Source: Desulfoarculaceae bacterium
GTDB taxonomy: Bacteria; Desulfobacterota; Desulfobulbia; Desulfobulbales; Desulfocapsaceae
Assembly (NCBI GenBank): GCA_019429465.1
Contig: JAHYIV010000007.1
Span: forward strand, 50,532 to 114,531
Length of the DNA stretch: 64,000 bases
Direction: 5' to 3'
This document shows positions 19,305 through 29,540 of the stretch, piece by piece. The notes under the pieces are model-generated. The model saw only the letters and a program-made list of their open reading frames with translations, searched no databases and had not been told where the DNA came from. The stretch's first letter is position 1; every line of letters begins with the position of its first letter. A program made the position numbers and the translations under genes.

Positions 19305-21089
19305 TCAGAAATAATACCAGATGGTTTCGTAGTCCGAGACACTTTCCCCGTCCTTACTCAGCCTCTCCAGGTAGTCGAGGAGGGGCACATCCGTGGTGAT
19401 GAAGGTGGAGGCCTCCCGGGAGACCTTTTTCTCCCAGGAATGGAACTCGTACATGCGGCTGCCGTTGGGCAGGATGGTGAGCAGATTGCGGTAGCCCCGG
19501 TCCCGCAGGTAATTCTTGCCCTGACGGGGCACGTTGAAGACCGCCTCATCGGTGCGGGCCAGGCCCGGCAGCAGGCGGCTCTCCTCCTGCTGCTCCTGAA
19601 GGAGGCGGGCAATGGGCACCCGGTAGGCCAGGGTCTCGTCCTTGCCCTTGGTGTTGAAGGTATAGTAGGGATCAACGCCAATCAGACGCAGCTGGCGGCG
19701 CAGGGCCGCGGCTTCGAAGCGCTTGGAGGCGTAGTAGGTATAGACCAGCTGGTTGTAGACCGGGATGCCGTGCAGCCGCAAGCGGTTGACTGCGGCTGCG
19801 GTTTCCGGGGTGATCTCGTAGGGGTGCTGGATATGGGTCATCACCACCACCTCCCGGCGGCCCGGTACCCGGTACTGGCCGAGGAGCGCGACCAGCCCTT
19901 CGGTGATCCGCATGGGCATGGTGACCAGGGTGCGGCTGCCAATGCGAATCCGCTCCACAGTAGGGACCTTCGCCACCCTGGCCAGAATGGCGGCCAGGGC
20001 ATCATTGCCCATGGCCAGGGGATCGCCGCCGGTGATGAGCACCTCGTGGATGGCCGGGTGGTCGTGGATCCAGGCGATGGCCTCATCGATCCGTTCCATG
20101 CCGGCAAAGGCGCCGCTGGCCATGACATCATCGATCTCCCAGTTGCGCTGGCAGTAGACGCAGATCTGCGGGCAGGCGTTATAGGGTTTGAGGATGCAGA
20201 TGGCCGGATAGCGCCGGGTGATCAGGTCACAGGGAGAGGTGTCTTCCTCACCCATGAAGTCCATGCAGGAGGTATCAGTAATGGCCGCAACCTCCCGGAC
20301 GTAGCTCATGGGCGGCAGCACCTGGGCCCGGATGGCCGTGTCACGCCGATTACTTTCATCATCCATCAGGGAGAGATAATACGGGGTGATGCCGAAGGGG
20401 AGTTTCTGCTCCCGGGCCGCCTTGATGGCCAGGCGCTGGGAGGGACTGAGCGTGACCATCTTCTCAAGGGCAGCCAGGTCACGAATGATATGGCGGATAT
20501 GCCAGTGCCAGTTGTGCCAGTCCTCAATGGTGCCGCCCAGCACAGCCAGGATCTTCTCCCGCCGCTGTCGGCGGCGGGCCACCGCCTCGAGACCCAGGCC
20601 GGTGGGAAAGGCGTCCATGCGCTGATCCACCTCGTTCCACAGGTTGTCGAGCTGCCGGCTGCGGATCAGCGCCGCCTTTCTACCGCTGGCGCTGATGGCG
20701 GCAAGATGGACGACATCGAGCGAGGCCCGCGGCCCCTGACCCAGGACCCCCAGGAGCAGATGGTAAAGGTCGGCGTAAAAGGCCGGGGTCAGCTCCGGCC
20801 GGGGCACATTGTGGCCGATGTCCCACAGTACCTGCAGGATGCTGAAGTCGGCGGCCAGCTCCGAGCTCTGTTTGAGGATGATGCGCAGGACGATGCCGCA
20901 ATCGCGGATGCGGGCGGCAAAACTGGCGTCCTCGTGACTCGCCTCCTCCAGGGCCTTCTGTTCCATGCTGAAGGTGAAGTCGATAAGCTGGCCGCGCAGT
21001 TCCTCGACATCACCGGCCTGGGCGATGAGCCTGAAGATCCGCGGGTTGTTCTTTCTCAAATACTGGGGTGTATAAATCGCTGTATCCAT
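19305..21089 (-). CDS. KamA-family radical SAM protein (lysine 2,3-aminomutase-like)
   Basis: CILKPYNACPQICVYCQRNWEIDDVM (CxxxCxxC); ITGGDPLAM. Confidence 0.9.
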   Translation of the reverse strand: MDTAIYTPQYLRKNNPRIFRLIAQAGDVEELRGQLIDFTFSMEQKALEEASHEDASFAARIRDCGIVLRIILKQSSELAADFSILQVLWDIGHNVPRPELTPAFYADLYHLLLGVLGQGPRASLDVVHLAAISASGRKAALIRSRQLDNLWNEVDQRMDAFPTGLGLEAVARRRQRREKILAVLGGTIEDWHNWHWHIRHIIRDLAALEKMVTLSPSQRLAIKAAREQKLPFGITPYYLSLMDDESNRRDTAIRAQVLPPMSYVREVAAITDTSCMDFMGEEDTSPCDLITRRYPAICILKPYNACPQICVYCQRNWEIDDVMASGAFAGMERIDEAIAWIHDHPAIHEVLITGGDPLAMGNDALAAILARVAKVPTVERIRIGSRTLVTMPMRITEGLVALLGQYRVPGRREVVVMTHIQHPYEITPETAAAVNRLRLHGIPVYNQLVYTYYASKRFEAAALRRQLRLIGVDPYYTFNTKGKDETLAYRVPIARLLQEQQEESRLLPGLARTDEAVFNVPRQGKNYLRDRGYRNLLTILPNGSRMYEFHSWEKKVSREASTFITTDVPLLDYLERLSKDGESVSDYETIWYYF

Positions 21090-21148
21090 AGGCGTTATCC
21101 TGAAAAGAGATGAAATGCACGGTTGGCATTAACAGTGGGCAGTGGGCT

Positions 21149-21299
21149 CAGGAGTCTGTCTGGTTATCGGAATCATTCAAATATAACATACTGGAATAAA
21201 AAGACATACTTCAAGATATCCGCTCCGTAGCGCTTCCTGCATTTCCTTAAATATCAATAAGTTACACAGCTCGAGCTTGTTAAATCCGACAGACTCCTG
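21149..21299. repeat. Candidate 151-bp MITE-like element with perfect 12-bp terminal inverted repeats
   Basis: CAGGAGTCTGTC ... GACAGACTCCTG. Confidence 0.5.
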
Positions 21300-21594
21300 G
21301 CTGACGCCAGAGCCCGGGCAAAAAGGGGATGCGATGTGACGAGTGGAAGAAAGCAAAAATGCCGGCACACAAGCCCGGGGGAAAAGGTCAATATGTGGAT
21401 AAAGTAACTGCAATAGCCGCTCAGGTCAAGGTACGGTCAGGAAAAGGCCTTTTGGGGTCTGGTTTGACTTTCAGATATTCCCCTGCTATCCTTTCGACAT
21501 GGCCCAACCACTCCGACTCCATTTTCCCGGTGGTGCTTGGCGGCGTGACAATCAATGCCGGGACAAGAGGCCAATCCTCGAAGAGGAGTAAAGC

Positions 21595-22911
21595 ATGCGC
21601 TATCTATATTATGGCCTGGTTGTAATGGTTGGCTATCTGACCCTGACGATGACTCCCCTGCTTGTCCTGCTGGCCGGGCCCGATATCCCCGGCCGCGGCT
21701 TCTGGCGGGAACTGTCGGTGGGGCTCGGCTTTGCCGGCTTGTCGATGATGGGACTGCAGTTCTTTTTGACCGGACGCTTTCAGGGGATCACTTCCCCGTA
21801 CGGCATCGACGTGGTCTATCACTTCCACCGGGCGATCTCGCTGGTGGCCTTCACCTTTCTGCTCCTCCATCCGGCCATTCTTCTCCTGTCGGCCCCTGCC
21901 ACTGTCGGCCTGCTGAATCCCTTATCAGCACCGGGGTGGATGACCGGCGGCACCATTGCCCTGTTCGCCTTCGCCCTGCTCGTTGTTTCCTCCCTCTATC
22001 GTCTGCAGCTGGGGCTGGGCTATGAACAGTGGCGCATCATCCACGGCTATGCAGCGGTCATAGGCGTCACGCTGGCCCTGTGGCACATCATCGGCGTCAA
22101 CTATTACCTGCAAGGCTATGTAAAGCGCGGACTGTGGATTGCCATCGTCTTCACCTGGGTCATGGCCCTGCTCTATGTACGGCTGGTCAAGCCGCTGCTG
22201 ATGAAGCGCAGGCCGTACACGGTCGCGGCGGTCATCAAGGAGCGCTGCCGGAGCTGGACCCTGGTGCTCCGCCCTGAGGGACATGCAGGGATGGAGTTCA
22301 AGCCCGGTCAGTTTGCCTGGCTCACCATCGGCAAATCGCCCTTCGCCATCCGGGAGCATCCCTTCTCCTTCTCATCGAGCGCCATGCATCCGGAGCAGCT
22401 GGCCTTCACTATCAAGGAGTTGGGGGATTTCACTGCAACGATCGGCGGCGTGACGCCAGGGACGCGCGCCTATATTGACGGACCCTACGGTAGTTTTACC
22501 CCTGACCGTCATACTGTTCCAGGGTACGCCTTTATCGCCGGCGGGGTCGGCATTACACCGATCATGAGCATCCTGCGTACTTTTGCCGACCGGCATGACC
22601 GGCGGCCGCTTCTTCTTTTTTCGGTCAGCAGAAATCTGGAAGAGGTGACCTTCCGCGAAGAGCTTGAGCTGTTACAAAATCAGTTAAACCTGAAGGTCGT
22701 CCACGTTCTGACCAAGCCGCCACCGGACTGGACGGGAGAGCAGGGATATATCGATGCCGGTATGATCGGGCGTCACCTCCCGGAAGAAAGGATGGCCTAT
22801 GAATATTTTGTCTGTGGCCCCACTCCCATGCAGCAGGGTGTCAGGGCAGCGCTGGAGCAGCTGGGGATCCCGCCTGAACAGGTCCAGTCGGAAAGCTTCA
22901 ACTTCGTATAG
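21595..22911 (+). CDS. Ferric reductase-like transmembrane / FAD-NAD(P)H oxidoreductase
   Basis: N-terminal heme-type TM domain; REHPFSFSSS FAD and GGVGITPIMSI NAD-binding motifs. Confidence 0.88.
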   Translation: MRYLYYGLVVMVGYLTLTMTPLLVLLAGPDIPGRGFWRELSVGLGFAGLSMMGLQFFLTGRFQGITSPYGIDVVYHFHRAISLVAFTFLLLHPAILLLSAPATVGLLNPLSAPGWMTGGTIALFAFALLVVSSLYRLQLGLGYEQWRIIHGYAAVIGVTLALWHIIGVNYYLQGYVKRGLWIAIVFTWVMALLYVRLVKPLLMKRRPYTVAAVIKERCRSWTLVLRPEGHAGMEFKPGQFAWLTIGKSPFAIREHPFSFSSSAMHPEQLAFTIKELGDFTATIGGVTPGTRAYIDGPYGSFTPDRHTVPGYAFIAGGVGITPIMSILRTFADRHDRRPLLLFSVSRNLEEVTFREELELLQNQLNLKVVHVLTKPPPDWTGEQGYIDAGMIGRHLPEERMAYEYFVCGPTPMQQGVRAALEQLGIPPEQVQSESFNFV

Positions 22912-22920
22912 GAGGCTGTT

Positions 22921-23454
22921 ATGCGGGAAAAATATTCCGTACACCTGGCACTGGCCACCGGATGCCTCATCTTTTTAGTGACGACCCTGTTTGCCCTCCT
23001 GCAGTCGCCCGAGCTCCTCGCTACTGCCGGCCAGGGGGAAGTTGCCATGCCTCACCCCCTGGTTGCACACCAGAAATGTGATAACTGTCACGGACATGCC
23101 GGGATCAGACCCTATCCAATCCGCCATCTGGGATGGAGCAATACCAGCTGCCCCAAATGCCACCTCCCTCCGGCCATCGCTGCCAGCTCGCCAGCCGCAC
23201 TTGACTCAAAAGACGAAGCAGCGACAAGAGCGGAACGCCAGGCCGGGCGCTCTGCCCTGTCCGGGCCAGAAGATAACGGACTGCGGCCGGAGAAAAAGGC
23301 TGGCCCCATACCCCATCCGCTCACGGGCCGGGAAGAGTGCCTCACCTGTCATGATACCAGAAAGGGCTTTATGCCGGCACCGCCTGATCACGCAGGGTGG
23401 CAAAAAGAGAGTTGCGAAGGATGTCATTCCCGTAGCGGAGAGGCAGAGAAATGA
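22921..23454 (+). CDS. Tetraheme c-type cytochrome, membrane anchored
   Basis: Four CxxCH: CDNCH, CPKCH, CLTCH, CEGCH; N-terminal TM. Confidence 0.88.
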   Translation: MREKYSVHLALATGCLIFLVTTLFALLQSPELLATAGQGEVAMPHPLVAHQKCDNCHGHAGIRPYPIRHLGWSNTSCPKCHLPPAIAASSPAALDSKDEAATRAERQAGRSALSGPEDNGLRPEKKAGPIPHPLTGREECLTCHDTRKGFMPAPPDHAGWQKESCEGCHSRSGEAEK

Positions 23455-23674
23455 GTAATCCTCCGCCATATCCGCAGGACAAGGGATCGTTCATGATCGC
23501 GCCCATCAACCTCATGCACGCTTTGCCCCTGGGTATGGCGCCGGGACACACCGACACCCTCTCCTTGTATCCGTGTTTATCCGTGGCTCCTTTACCGAAC
23601 AGATGTTCATGCTTCGCTGTGCTCGCTGGGCGCTGTGAGAATGGACGTTTTTTTAAAATCTGAGGAAAATTAAT

Positions 23675-24805
23675 ATGTTTGGAAAAAGTATTACCCTGTT
23701 TAGGATATTTGGTTTCGAGGTCAAAATCGACGTAAGCTGGGTGATCCTGGCCCTTCTCATTGTCTGGTCTCTTTCAGTGGGGCTGTTCCCTTTCCGTTAC
23801 GAGGGGCTGTCCACCCAGACCTACTGGATCATGGGGATGATCGGCGCCACTGGTCTTTTCTTCTCCATAATCTTTCACGAGATGTCCCATTCCCTTGTTG
23901 CCAGACGATATGGGATGTCGATCAAGGGGATCACCCTTTTTCTCTTTGGCGGGGTGGCAGAGATGAAAAAGGAGCCGGCGAGCCCCAAGGCGGAATTCAT
24001 GATGGCCATTGCCGGCCCTCTGTCCAGCATATTCCTGGCGGTGGTCTTTTATGCGCTCTCGCAAGTCACCAAAATTGCTGGATTGTCCGAGGCAGTCTAT
24101 GGGGTTATCAGATACCTGGCCTGGATCAACGCCATCCTGGCTGCCTTCAATCTCGTTCCCGCCTTCCCGCTTGACGGGGGCCGCATTCTCCGTTCGCTCC
24201 TGTGGGGCTGGAAGAAGAATCTGCGCTGGGCCACCAGGATCGCTGCCGGAATAGGTTCCGGATTCGGCCTCCTGCTGATCTTCCTGGGAATCCTCAATTT
24301 CTTCCAGGGTAATCTCATCGGTGGCATGTGGCTCTTTTTTATCGGCATGTTTCTGCGAAATTCGGCCGATATGTCGTACAGCCAGCTGCTTGTGCGCAAG
24401 GTGCTGGAAGGGGAGCAGGTCCACCGTTTCATGAAAAAAGACCCGGTGACGGTAACGCCTGCCACTACCGTGGAGACACTGGTGGAAGACTTCATTTACC
24501 GCCATCATTTCAAGCTTTTTCCGGTGGTGGCAGAAGGAGACAGGCTTCAGGGATGTGTCACTATGAAACAGGTTAAAGACATCCCGAGAGAGGAGTGGCG
24601 CCACAAAACGGTCGGAGAAATCGCCATCGGCTGCTCGCCTGAAAACTCCATTGACTGGCAAACCGATGCCATGGAGGCCCTGGCCCTCATGAACAGGACA
24701 GGTTCCAGCCGCCTCATGGTCATCGAAGGCAACCGGCTGGTGGGCATCATCAGTCTCAAGGACATGATGAAGTTCTTTGAGCTGAAGGTCGAGCTTGAGC
24801 CCTAG
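23675..24805 (+). CDS. Site-2 protease (M50) with C-terminal CBS domains
   Basis: HEMSHSLVARRYG; NLVPAFPLDGGRILRS; CBS pair at C-terminus. Confidence 0.92.
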   Translation: MFGKSITLFRIFGFEVKIDVSWVILALLIVWSLSVGLFPFRYEGLSTQTYWIMGMIGATGLFFSIIFHEMSHSLVARRYGMSIKGITLFLFGGVAEMKKEPASPKAEFMMAIAGPLSSIFLAVVFYALSQVTKIAGLSEAVYGVIRYLAWINAILAAFNLVPAFPLDGGRILRSLLWGWKKNLRWATRIAAGIGSGFGLLLIFLGILNFFQGNLIGGMWLFFIGMFLRNSADMSYSQLLVRKVLEGEQVHRFMKKDPVTVTPATTVETLVEDFIYRHHFKLFPVVAEGDRLQGCVTMKQVKDIPREEWRHKTVGEIAIGCSPENSIDWQTDAMEALALMNRTGSSRLMVIEGNRLVGIISLKDMMKFFELKVELEP

Positions 24806-24829
24806 CGTCTGATCCCGCGACGGCATAGT

Positions 24830-24854
24830 GCCGGACAGCCAAACGCTGTCCGGC
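24830..24854. terminator. Hairpin GCCGGACAGC-CAAAC-GCTGTCCGGC downstream of M50 gene
   Basis: Perfect 10-bp stem, 5-nt loop; weak T tract. Confidence 0.55.
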
Positions 24855-24919
24855 CGTTTCTTCCGGATTTATCAACGTTCCTGCCCTCAGATGAGGGTCA
24901 TTCACCGCAGGTAAAACAA

Positions 24920-26491
24920 ATGGTGTCGACAAAAAAAACCGTTACTCTGGCAGCGACCGCTTTTGATGCCCTCATTTTTGATCTTGATGGCGTGATCACG
25001 GATACGGCATCCGTGCATGCCACGTCCTGGAAAAGGATGTTTGATGCTTTCCTGGCCCAACATGCCGCCGCCCAGGGGGTTTCCTTTCACCCTTTTGAAA
25101 TCGAGACGGATTATCGCTCCTATGTGGACGGGAAACCCCGTCTCGACGGGGTGCGGAGCTTTCTCCAGTCGCGGCACATCAACCTGCCCGAAGGAGAGCC
25201 CGAGGATCCCCCCGAGGCCGCCACCATCCAGGCCCTGGGCAGGCGCAAGAATAGGGATTTCCTGCAGCAGATCGAGGAAAAGGGCGCGGATGTCTATGAA
25301 TCGACCGTGGCGTTGATCCACAGCGCCAAAAAGTGCGGCCTGCGCACGGCGGTGATTTCCTCCAGCCGGAACTGCGCCATGATTCTCGATTCCGTCCATC
25401 TTTCCCCTCTTTTCGAGGTGAAGGTGGACGGGGTGGACTCGGAGCTCCTGGGAATCCCCGGCAAACCGGCCCCGGACATCTTCCTGGAGGCGGCCCGGCA
25501 GCTGCAGGTGGAGCCGCAACGGGCAGTGGTGATCGAAGACGCTGTTTCCGGAGTCCAGGCCGGCCGGGCCGGCAATTTCGGCCTGGTCATCGGCATCGCC
25601 CGGGGCGGGGGCGAAGACGCCCTCCTGGAAAACGGCGCCGATCTGGTGGTGGCAGACCTCAGGGAAGTGCGCATCACCCCTGATCCTGCCGCCGCGGCAC
25701 CGCCCCCCTCTGCCCTGGAGGCTTTTGCCACCATTGCCCGCCAGGCCGACAGAAAAGAGCTGGCGATTTTTCTCGACTATGACGGCACCCTCACCCCCAT
25801 CGTCGACACCCCGGATCAGGCGATCATGGCTGAAGAGATGCGGCAGGCGGTACGGGAGCTCTCCCGCCATTGCGCGGTGGGGATCATCAGCGGCCGGGAC
25901 CTCAAGGATGTACGGGATAAGGCACAGCTTGACACCCTGGTTTATGCCGGCAGCCATGGCTTTGATATCGCCGGGCCCGAGGGGCTGCAGGTGGAAAACA
26001 GGGTGGGGGAGGAATTTCTACCCGCCCTCGATCAGGCCGAACACGAGCTGGCCCGGAAACTGGACGCCGTGCCGGGCCTGCTCCTTGAGCGCAAAAAATT
26101 CGCCATTGCCATCCATTTCCGGCGGGTTGACCCGGAACGGGTCGCCGAAGTGGAAAAGGTGGTGAACGAGGTTGCCGCCGGCCACCCGAAGCTGCGGCAG
26201 GCCTCTGGCAAAAAGATTTTCGAACTCCAGCCCCGGATGGACTGGCACAAGGGCAAGGCGCTGCTCTTCCTGCTGCAGACCCTGAAACTGGACAGGGAGG
26301 ATGTGCTGCCCTTCTTTATCGGCGATGATGTCACCGACGAAGACGCCTTCCGGACCCTGAAGGGCCGGGGAATCACCATTATGGTCCAGGATCGCCCCCA
26401 GGAGACCGGTGCCGACTACACCCTGAAGGATCCCCATGAGGTGCGCCGATTTCTTCTGCAGCTGATCCCTCTGGCCAGGAGGTCATCATGA
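24920..26491 (+). CDS. Beta-phosphoglucomutase-like HAD + trehalose-6-phosphate phosphatase (OtsB-like) fusion
   Basis: Two HAD modules: DALIFDLDGVITDTASVHATSWKRMFD and LAIFLDYDGTLTPIVDTPDQA...FFIGDDVTDEDAF. Confidence 0.9.
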   Translation: MVSTKKTVTLAATAFDALIFDLDGVITDTASVHATSWKRMFDAFLAQHAAAQGVSFHPFEIETDYRSYVDGKPRLDGVRSFLQSRHINLPEGEPEDPPEAATIQALGRRKNRDFLQQIEEKGADVYESTVALIHSAKKCGLRTAVISSSRNCAMILDSVHLSPLFEVKVDGVDSELLGIPGKPAPDIFLEAARQLQVEPQRAVVIEDAVSGVQAGRAGNFGLVIGIARGGGEDALLENGADLVVADLREVRITPDPAAAAPPPSALEAFATIARQADRKELAIFLDYDGTLTPIVDTPDQAIMAEEMRQAVRELSRHCAVGIISGRDLKDVRDKAQLDTLVYAGSHGFDIAGPEGLQVENRVGEEFLPALDQAEHELARKLDAVPGLLLERKKFAIAIHFRRVDPERVAEVEKVVNEVAAGHPKLRQASGKKIFELQPRMDWHKGKALLFLLQTLKLDREDVLPFFIGDDVTDEDAFRTLKGRGITIMVQDRPQETGADYTLKDPHEVRRFLLQLIPLARRSS

Positions 26492-28908
26492 ATGACTGGA
26501 ATCTGATTTATGATACCTTTGAGCCGGAAAAGGAAAACCTGCGGGAGGCCCTCTGCACCCTGGGCAACGGCTATTTCGCCACGCGCGGTGCGTCGCCGGA
26601 ATCGGAAGCAGGCGAGATCCACTACCCGGGCACCTATCTGGCCGGTGGCTATAACCGCTTAAAAACAGAGATCGCCGGCCGGATCGTCGAAAATGAGGAC
26701 CTGGTGAATATGCCCAACTGGCTGCTCACCCGTTTCCGGCCCGAGGGCGGCGACTGGCTCAATCTGCTGGCTGCTGAGATCCTTTCTTATCGCCAGGAAC
26801 TCAACATGAAAAAGGGCCTCCTCACCAGAACGGTGCGCTTCCGGGACAAACAGGGCCGGGAAACCACCCTGAGCCAGCGCCGTTTCGTCCACATGGCAGA
26901 GATGCACCTGGCCGGCCTGGAGACCACCATCATCCCTGAAAACTGGCAGGGGCGGCTCCAGGTCATCTCCAGCCTTGACGGCACCGTCATCAATGCCGGA
27001 GTGGAACGATACAAACAGCTCAACAACAAGCACCTCTCCCCCATCAGCAGCGAGGCGGTTGACGAGGAGACCATCTCGCTGCTGGTGGCCACCAGCCAGT
27101 CCAGGCTGCACGTGGCCCAGGCCGCCAGAATCCGCATCTCCAGCCAGGGGCAGCAGGTGGAGACAGAACGACAGATACTGCAGCAGCCCGGCTATATCGG
27201 CCATGATTTTTTTGTGGAAGCAAGAAAGAAGACCCCGATAACCCTGGAAAAGGTGGTCTCCCTTTTCACCTCCAGGGATTTCGCCATCTCAGAGCCGACC
27301 CTGGAGGCTGTGGAGGCGGTGGCTCAGGCGGGGAGTTTTGAGGAACTTCTGCACAGCCATGCGCTGAAATGGGACCATCTGTGGGATCGCTGCGATATGA
27401 AGCTGCAAAACAGCGACCGGCCTCAGATGATTCTGCGGCTCCACATTTTTCATCTCCTCCAGACGGTGTCCAGAAATTCCATCGAATTGGACACCGGGGT
27501 GCCGGCCAGGGGCTGGCACGGCGAGGCCTACCGGGGCCATATCTTCTGGGACGAGCTGTTCATCTTTCCCTATCTCAACCTGAGGATACCGGTGCTCACC
27601 AAGTCTCTGCTCATGTACCGCTACAGACGGCTGTCCCAGGCCCGGCTGGCGGCCCGGGCAGAAGGCTTGAGCGGCGCCCTTTTCCCCTGGCAGAGCGGCA
27701 GCAACGGCCGTGAAGAAACCCAGCATCTCCACCTCAACCCGAAATCGGGCCGGTGGCTGCCGGACAACACCCATCTGCAGCGCCATGTCAATGCCGCCAT
27801 CGCCTATAATGTCTGGCAATATTACAAGGTCACCGGTGACCGGGAGTTCCTCTCCACCTACGGCGCGGAGATGATCCTGGAAATCGCCCGCTTGCTGGCC
27901 GGCATCACCACCTTCAACCAGGAACTGGACCGCTACGAGATCCTCGGGGTCATGGGACCTGACGAATATCATGACAGCTACCCGGATGCGGCAAAGGCCG
28001 GGCTGGACAACAACGCCTACACCAATGTGATGACCGCCTATGTGCTGCGCACCGCCCTCAAGGCCATTGAGGCCCTGCCTCCCAAAAGGAGGAAGGATCT
28101 GCTGAAACTCCTGGGCCTGGAAGAGGCGGAACTCGCCCGCTGGCCCGATATTGTCGGCAAGATGCGCGTCCCCTTCCATGATGAAAACATTATCAGCCAG
28201 TTCGAGGGATACGATCAGCTGATGGAATTCGACTGGCAGGGGTACCAGAAAAAATATGGGGATATCCAGCGGCTGGACCGGATTCTGGAAGCGGAAGGAG
28301 ACACTCCCAACCGCTACAAGGTTTCTAAACAGGCGGATGTACTCATGCTCTTCTATCTTTTCTCGGCCGAAGAAATGCAGGAGCTCTTCGGTCAGATGGG
28401 CTATGCCTTTGATCCCGCCACCATCCCCGCCAACATCGACTATTATCTGCACCGCAGCTCCCACGGCTCCACCCTGAGCAATATCGTCCATTCCTGGGTA
28501 CTCTCCCGCTCAGATCGCCCCCGCTCCCTGGCGCTTTTCCACAAGAGCCTGGAAAGCGATATTTCCGATATTCAGGGCGGCACCACCCATGAAGGCATTC
28601 ATCTGGGCTCCATGGCCGGCACCGTGGATATTCTGCAGCGCTGTTTCACAGGGCTGGAGTTCCATGATGACATCCTCTTTCTCAATCCGGATATTCCCGA
28701 GGATTTGCCGCAGCTCGCCATGAGGATCAAACACCGGGGCAACTGGTTGACCATTGAACTGACCCCGCAATCCATGACCCTGACCTGCGACCACTGCGAT
28801 CTGGAGGCCTCAAAAGTCTCCTTCCAGAACAAAATCCATCACCTCAATCCCGGAGAAACCCTGACCTTAAGCTGCCCAAAAAAAAATCCCGTTGAGAGCT
28901 CCCTGTGA
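26488..28908 (+). CDS. GH65 family glycoside phosphorylase (trehalose/kojibiose/maltose phosphorylase-like)
   Basis: GARGWHGEAYRGHIFWDELF, GVMGPDEYHDSYPDAAKAGLDNNAYTNVM. Confidence 0.93.
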   Translation: MNDWNLIYDTFEPEKENLREALCTLGNGYFATRGASPESEAGEIHYPGTYLAGGYNRLKTEIAGRIVENEDLVNMPNWLLTRFRPEGGDWLNLLAAEILSYRQELNMKKGLLTRTVRFRDKQGRETTLSQRRFVHMAEMHLAGLETTIIPENWQGRLQVISSLDGTVINAGVERYKQLNNKHLSPISSEAVDEETISLLVATSQSRLHVAQAARIRISSQGQQVETERQILQQPGYIGHDFFVEARKKTPITLEKVVSLFTSRDFAISEPTLEAVEAVAQAGSFEELLHSHALKWDHLWDRCDMKLQNSDRPQMILRLHIFHLLQTVSRNSIELDTGVPARGWHGEAYRGHIFWDELFIFPYLNLRIPVLTKSLLMYRYRRLSQARLAARAEGLSGALFPWQSGSNGREETQHLHLNPKSGRWLPDNTHLQRHVNAAIAYNVWQYYKVTGDREFLSTYGAEMILEIARLLAGITTFNQELDRYEILGVMGPDEYHDSYPDAAKAGLDNNAYTNVMTAYVLRTALKAIEALPPKRRKDLLKLLGLEEAELARWPDIVGKMRVPFHDENIISQFEGYDQLMEFDWQGYQKKYGDIQRLDRILEAEGDTPNRYKVSKQADVLMLFYLFSAEEMQELFGQMGYAFDPATIPANIDYYLHRSSHGSTLSNIVHSWVLSRSDRPRSLALFHKSLESDISDIQGGTTHEGIHLGSMAGTVDILQRCFTGLEFHDDILFLNPDIPEDLPQLAMRIKHRGNWLTIELTPQSMTLTCDHCDLEASKVSFQNKIHHLNPGETLTLSCPKKNPVESSL

Positions 28909-28942
28909 AAAAGAGTGCTCGGGATATACTGAAGAGAAAAAC

Positions 28943-29021
28943 TAACCCCGGTAAACGGGATAAGTGCCTTTCGCAGCTTATTTTCTTGCAAAAAAAACAA
29001 GAAAATAAGCTGTAAGGCACT
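28943..29021 (+). repeat. Dispersed hairpin repeat, copy 2
   Basis: AACGGGATAAGTGCCTTTCGCAGCTTATTTTCTTGCAAAAAAAACAAGAAAATAAGCTGTAAGGCACT. Confidence 0.92.
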
Positions 29022-29049
29022 AAAATCAGGACAAGGGGGGAAGACCACC

Positions 29050-29493
29050 ATGCGTAAGCGAATCATCCCGGCCGGGCACAAGACGGGCAGCGAGCCCGAG
29101 GGCTACTGGCTTAATCTGGAAGAAGCGGCTGAGGTGGAAATCACCTCCGAAGGCCCTGATCATCCCATTGAAAACGCCCTGGTTCCCGGCAGCTCCTCCG
29201 GCTGGCGGGCCGCACAGCCCGGCGATCAGACCATCAGGCTTTTGTTCAGTCAACCGCAAAGATTACAGCGGATCTGGATCCAATTCCTGGAACCCGGTAG
29301 AACCCGCACCCAGCAGTTTGAGCTGCGCTGGTCACCGGACCGCGGCAAGACCTTCCAGCAGATTGTCCGCCAGCAATGGAACTTCAGCCCCCAAGGTAAC
29401 CACGAAGAAATCGAGAATATCCACGTGGATCTCTCGGCAGTCACCCTGCTTGAACTCGCCATCACCCCTGATCTGGGCAGTCAAGAGGCATAA
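29050..29493 (+). CDS. Small discoidin/carbohydrate-binding-like beta-sandwich protein
   Basis: 147 aa, pattern QRIWIQFLEPGRTRTQQFELRWSPDRGKTFQQI. Confidence 0.55.
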   Translation: MRKRIIPAGHKTGSEPEGYWLNLEEAAEVEITSEGPDHPIENALVPGSSSGWRAAQPGDQTIRLLFSQPQRLQRIWIQFLEPGRTRTQQFELRWSPDRGKTFQQIVRQQWNFSPQGNHEEIENIHVDLSAVTLLELAITPDLGSQEA

Positions 29494-29540
29494 GCCAGCC
29501 TCCAAGAGCTGCGCCTGGGATAAAGAGAGAAAAGAAACGC

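Noticed and set aside
19269-21113. 614-aa plus-strand ORF opposite kamA
   Set aside because: Antisense shadow ORF in high-GC coding DNA; the minus-strand frame has clear radical SAM motifs and the plus frame lacks recognisable domains.
23774-24826. 350-aa minus-strand ORF opposite the M50 protease
   Set aside because: Shadow ORF; His/Gln/Asp-rich composition typical of antisense frames.
27289-28491. 400-aa minus-strand ORF opposite the GH65 gene
   Set aside because: Shadow ORF; GH65 motifs are unambiguous on the plus strand.
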